NCBI GenBank assembly: GCA_007571225.1
Contig: RKRU01000014.1
Location: forward strand, 1-7,524
Source: Nitrosopumilaceae archaeon
GTDB taxonomy: Archaea; Thermoproteota; Nitrososphaeria; Nitrososphaerales; Nitrosopumilaceae
Direction: 5' to 3'
Length of the DNA stretch: 7,524 nt
The notes beneath the pieces are model-generated. The model did no database searches and had not been told where the DNA came from. It saw nothing but the letters and a program-made list of their open reading frames with translations. This document shows, in pieces, positions 5,814-7,524 of the stretch. Each line of letters starts with the position of its first letter. Positions within the stretch are counted from its first letter, which is position 1. Both the position numbers and the translations under genes were made by a program.

Positions 5814-6444
5814 GTATGATTTATGGCGTTTGAGGACAGTATTTTTTTCCTAGGTGAACCTGTAGGGTGCCCGTTTTCGTTATGGTGTCCGGGGGCGTTG
5901 TCTGGATCTTTTGTCGTTAAAGGACCGGCGTTGTCCAGATGGCCTCTTCTTGGATTGTTGCAGTTGATTGGGATGGTTTTGGGGCAGGGCCGGATTTCTG
6001 GCGGATTTTATACCGTATTCTGATCCTGTAGTGTAATATGAATAGTTTGTACTGGATTTGTACACGGCCTGCGCCGGGCGGTGCTAGCGACCTCACCATA
6101 CAGCCACACCACTGGATTGCAACGGATGCGGGGCGGAGCGCTGTCTGAATTTAAGCACTGGTGGGTCTCTCACACGCATCATGCCGCCGGACCCCTGCGA
6201 ATGAAAGGACCACCTTCACAGGACCCCTCTGGAAGATGTCTCCCCTATCTGGCCGGATCGGATTCGTATCGCCGCACTATGCCGCCGTACGCACTAGGAC
6301 CATTTCTTTTACCTGTCACAAGGCCGGATACGGCCAATCATTTCATATCATCAACGACAAAGTGATCCTAGGTACGCCATAATATCCGATTTAGAGAGAA
6401 AACACTCGCCCACAAAATTCAACATAATAGCGAATTAAAAAAAG
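5814..6444. other. Interval without a recognised gene; possible decayed ORFs
   Basis: ATG 5823 to TGA 6021-6023 gives 66 residues with one hydrophobic stretch (RWPLLGLLQLIGMVLG). It is in the same frame as the membrane ORF before it, so it may be its detached tail. ATG 6038 starts a 36-residue frame (MNSLYWICTRPAPGGASD at its start) with a good TATA-like TTTTATA at 6006-6012. After two close stops (6146-6148 and 6152-6154) the same frame is open to TAA 6380-6382, including SPLSGRIGFVSPHYAAVRT and FHIINDKVILGTP. This could be one decayed gene of about 115 codons, but other frames here are also open and no motif is recognised. A short hairpin GGCCG-GATA-CGGCC lies at 6322-6335. From 6383 to 6444 the sequence is AT-rich with an A run. 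Confidence 0.3.
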
Positions 6445-6482
6445 GTAGCGTAATTGGTAACGCTACGGGCCGAGAACTTGGT
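6445..6482 (+). pseudogene. Truncated tRNA-like copy 1 (D arm and anticodon arm only)
   Basis: The segment matches the 5' half of the tRNA-like sequence at 6516-6587 at 27 of 38 positions. D stem GCGT (6448-6451) pairs with ACGC (6460-6463) around AATTGGTA, with the usual GG of the D loop. The anticodon-like stem CGGG/CTTG encloses CCGAGAA. No matching acceptor stem precedes it (A-rich sequence instead) and no T arm follows. It looks like a partial tRNA duplicate. Confidence 0.5.
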
Positions 6483-6515
6483 TTTATTAGATGATAATTT
6501 CCAAATAAACCTTGT

Positions 6516-6587
6516 GTACTGGTAGTGTTGATGGTAACACAGTGGGCCGAGAATTCGTTGATCCAGGTTAAAATCCTGGTCAGTCCA
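6516..6587 (+). tRNA. Degenerate tRNA or tRNA-like RNA (GAG anticodon position)
   Basis: All four arms can be drawn over 72 bases. Acceptor GTACTGG (6516-6522) pairs with TCAGTCC (6580-6586), with one T-C mismatch at the second pair and a G-T at the seventh. T8 and A9 are followed by D stem GTGT/ACAC around TGATGGTA. Anticodon stem GTGGG/TTCGT has four wobble pairs, with loop CCGAGAA. The variable region is TGAT. T stem CCAGG/CCTGG surrounds TTAAAAT, and discriminator A is at 6587. CCA is not encoded. Departures from normal tRNAs are C instead of U at position 33, A instead of C at position 56, and the weak anticodon stem. Read literally the anticodon is GAG (Leu), but the long variable arm of a tRNA-Leu is absent, so identity is not assigned. 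It may be a pseudo-tRNA or a tRNA-derived RNA. D-stem covariation with copy 1 shows that structure was under selection at some time. Confidence 0.55.
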
Positions 6588-6728
6588 CGCTAAAAATTCT
6601 TGGATAAGCAACACTGCAATATATTGTACATCTTTGAATGTATGTATGTAATTCTCGATTAACTTGTTACGGCCGACATATTGCATGCTTGGCAGAACCG
6701 CAATCTGACTACATCTCTGGAGGGGACA
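6588..6728. other. Short intergenic, no gene seen
   Basis: AT-rich spacer with a perfect 10-bp palindrome CAATATATTG and a TGTA repeat (TGTATGTATGTA). The palindrome lies about 100 bases before the TATA box of the regulator gene, rather far for a classic archaeal operator. Confidence 0.4.
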
Positions 6729-6738
6729 TTATAAAATA
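6729..6738 (+). promoter_or_regulatory. TATA box of the HTH-CBS regulator gene
   Basis: TTATAAAATA is centred about 28 bases before ATG 6761, which puts transcription start at or within a few bases of the start codon. This supports a leaderless message and the shorter protein. No ribosome-binding sequence is present. Confidence 0.7.
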
Positions 6739-6760
6739 TGGCGTCAGCAATAAGCAGGAC

Positions 6761-7324
6761 ATGCTACCAAGAATCGAATCCATCAGGCAGATGAGGCAAA
6801 AGATCGACATTACGCAGAAGAGGCTGGCCGAGATGACTGGCGTCAGCACCTCAATGATAAACCAGGTAGAGTCGGGTAGATGCAGGCCGAGTTATGACAC
6901 GGCAAAGCGGATATTTGACGCCCTAGCAAGACTTGAGGGCGAGTCGTACTCGCACTCTGTGGGGGACTTTTGCAGCGGCGATGTGGTGATGCTAGAGCCG
7001 TCAAACACACTACACGAGGCCATAAAAAAGATGCATGAATACTCGATAAGCCAGATTCCAGTATTTGAGGACGGGACGAAGGTCGTGGGGGTGGTCACGG
7101 AGGACGGGATTGTAAGGCACCTAGCAGATGTTGGTGAAGCGGGACTCAAAAAGGCCAGGCTGTCAGACACGATGGAACCGGCTCCACCCGTAGTGGACCA
7201 CAAGACGCCGGCAAACGTGCTGGTGCCACTTATTAGATACTCAAAATGCGTGCTGGTCTCGAGGGATTCGGAGATTGTGGGGATAATCACTGCATCGGAC
7301 ACGCTTAAGGTAATGGAGTACTAA
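6761..7324 (+). CDS. XRE-type HTH transcription regulator with two CBS domains
   Basis: A predicted cytosolic DNA-binding regulator of 187 residues, whose CBS pair should sense an adenine-nucleotide-type ligand. Residues 1-60 form a Cro/C1-type HTH: ITQKRLAEMTGVSTSMINQ carries the two HTH helices, followed by VESGRCRPSYDTAKRIFDAL. CBS1 spans about 68-122 (LEPSNTLHEAIKKM, SISQIPVFEDG, VVGVVTEDGIVRHL). CBS2 spans about 135-187 (MEPAPPVVDHKTPANVLV, SKCVLVSRDSEIVG, IITASDTLKVMEY). CBS2 keeps the T-x-x-D ribose-contact pattern (Thr177, Asp180). In CBS1 the Asp is one place earlier (T113-E-D115), so the two sites may differ in ligand use. The frame is open back to 6638, but the start at 6761 is chosen from the TATA box and because family proteins begin with this MLPxIxxI segment. 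The targets are not shown by the sequence. It faces the partial reverse-strand frame, overlapping it by three bases at the stops. Confidence 0.93.
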   Translation: MLPRIESIRQMRQKIDITQKRLAEMTGVSTSMINQVESGRCRPSYDTAKRIFDALARLEGESYSHSVGDFCSGDVVMLEPSNTLHEAIKKMHEYSISQIPVFEDGTKVVGVVTEDGIVRHLADVGEAGLKKARLSDTMEPAPPVVDHKTPANVLVPLIRYSKCVLVSRDSEIVGIITASDTLKVMEY

Positions 7325-7524
7325 TCGTACGGTGGCGGCGCGGGGTATGCCGCAGACTCTAGGGTGGAAGAGTGGGAAGGGTAAAACAAGCTGTTAAAGT
7401 AGCGCTCCATGTCTTTGACCCATCTCACTGACACACTCCACCACTGACACACTCCACCACTGACACACTCCACCACTGACACACTCCACCACTGACACAC
7501 TCCACCACTGACACACTCCACCAC
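7321..7524 (-). CDS. Possible C-terminus of a repeat-containing protein, partial
   Basis: The reverse-strand frame is open from the window edge to TAG 7323-7321. The last 34 residues (RWVKDMERYFNSLFYP, SHSSTLESAAYPAPPPYD) have credible composition and codon use for a real C-terminus. They lie tail to tail with the regulator gene, with stop codons overlapping. Everything upstream is the 16-bp tandem repeat. Because 16 is not a multiple of three, it is read in all three frames in turn, giving a 16-residue period rich in V, C, W, S and G. The reverse strand of the repeat has no stop in any frame, while the forward strand has stops, so openness by itself proves little. Either a repeat has expanded inside a gene near its 3' end, or the frame is fortuitous. 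The product is unknown. Confidence 0.35.
   Translation of the reverse strand: MVECVSGGVCQWWSVSVVECVSGGVCQWWSVSVRWVKDMERYFNSLFYPSHSSTLESAAYPAPPPYD
7428..7524. repeat. 16-bp perfect tandem repeat, at least six copies, cut by window edge
   Basis: The unit CTGACACACTCCACCA is repeated six times without change from 7428 to 7523 and continues at the edge. The bases before 7428 match only partly. There are no variable spacers, so this is a minisatellite and not a CRISPR array. Identical units imply recent expansion or ongoing slippage. Confidence 0.95.

Noticed and set aside
5880..6099. Two reverse-strand ORFs of about 60 residues
   Set aside because: They overlap each other in different frames, have random-looking basic composition and no promoter.
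6081..6365. 94-residue forward ORF
   Set aside because: It competes with another open frame over the same GC-rich stretch and shows no motif, signal or promoter of its own.
6516..6587. Functional tRNA-Leu(GAG)
   Set aside because: It lacks the long variable arm, has C33 and A56, and has a mostly wobble anticodon stem. Called degenerate or tRNA-like instead.
6638..6760. Longer N-terminus for the HTH-CBS regulator
   Set aside because: The extra 41 residues have no domain character, and the TATA box at 6729-6738 would lie inside the coding region. The start at 6761 fits the leaderless promoter and the family N-terminus.
7428..7524. CRISPR array
   Set aside because: Units are 16 bp and head to tail with no spacers; it is a simple tandem repeat.

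Overview
The window looks archaeal, most likely an ammonia-oxidising Nitrososphaerota (Thaumarchaeota) lineage and perhaps a moderate-GC sponge-symbiont type. The evidence is: three genes with TTTAAT/TTATAAA-like TATA boxes about 26-31 nt before their start codons (leaderless or nearly leaderless mRNAs); an XRE-type HTH fused to two CBS domains, a typical archaeal regulator architecture; a small C/C/C/H protein that resembles, from memory, conserved proteins of this group; and a full-length pyruvate, phosphate dikinase. The lineage is inference; no search was run.

Layout, left to right. Positions 2-349 hold the C-terminal scrap of an rve/DDE transposase, followed by a terminator-like hairpin. 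Positions 350-1270 are AT-rich and damaged: a possible 32-residue peptide gene (497-595), an inverted pair of related short segments (722-772 and 958-1007), and a broken reverse-strand gene (1179-900). A small zinc-type protein gene follows on the reverse strand (1487-1275). Positions 1500-2135 have no recognisable gene but contain a perfect 12-bp inverted repeat. A possible small CxxC protein (2136-2306) runs up to the promoter of ppdK.

The pyruvate, phosphate dikinase gene (2336-5023) dominates the window. The known nucleotide-binding and catalytic residues can all be placed. It is expected to interconvert pyruvate and PEP and so link fixed carbon to gluconeogenesis. A hairpin follows its stop. 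Directly after it lies a second, differently broken copy (5097-5303) of the gene relic seen at 1179-900, in opposite orientation. Two short overlapping ORFs with membrane or secretion features follow (5323-5813), then about 570 bases of doubtful or decayed sequence.

The right end has two tandem tRNA-like sequences (6445-6482 and 6516-6587) sharing D-arm and anticodon-arm structure, the HTH-CBS regulator (6761-7324), and a convergent partial reading frame that enters a perfect 16-bp tandem repeat running off the window edge.

Overall, two genes are nearly certain and one more is likely. The rest is unusually gene-poor for an archaeon and full of broken copies and repeats, suggesting an accessory or decaying region around a housekeeping gene. 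No defence system, CRISPR array or complete mobile element was found.
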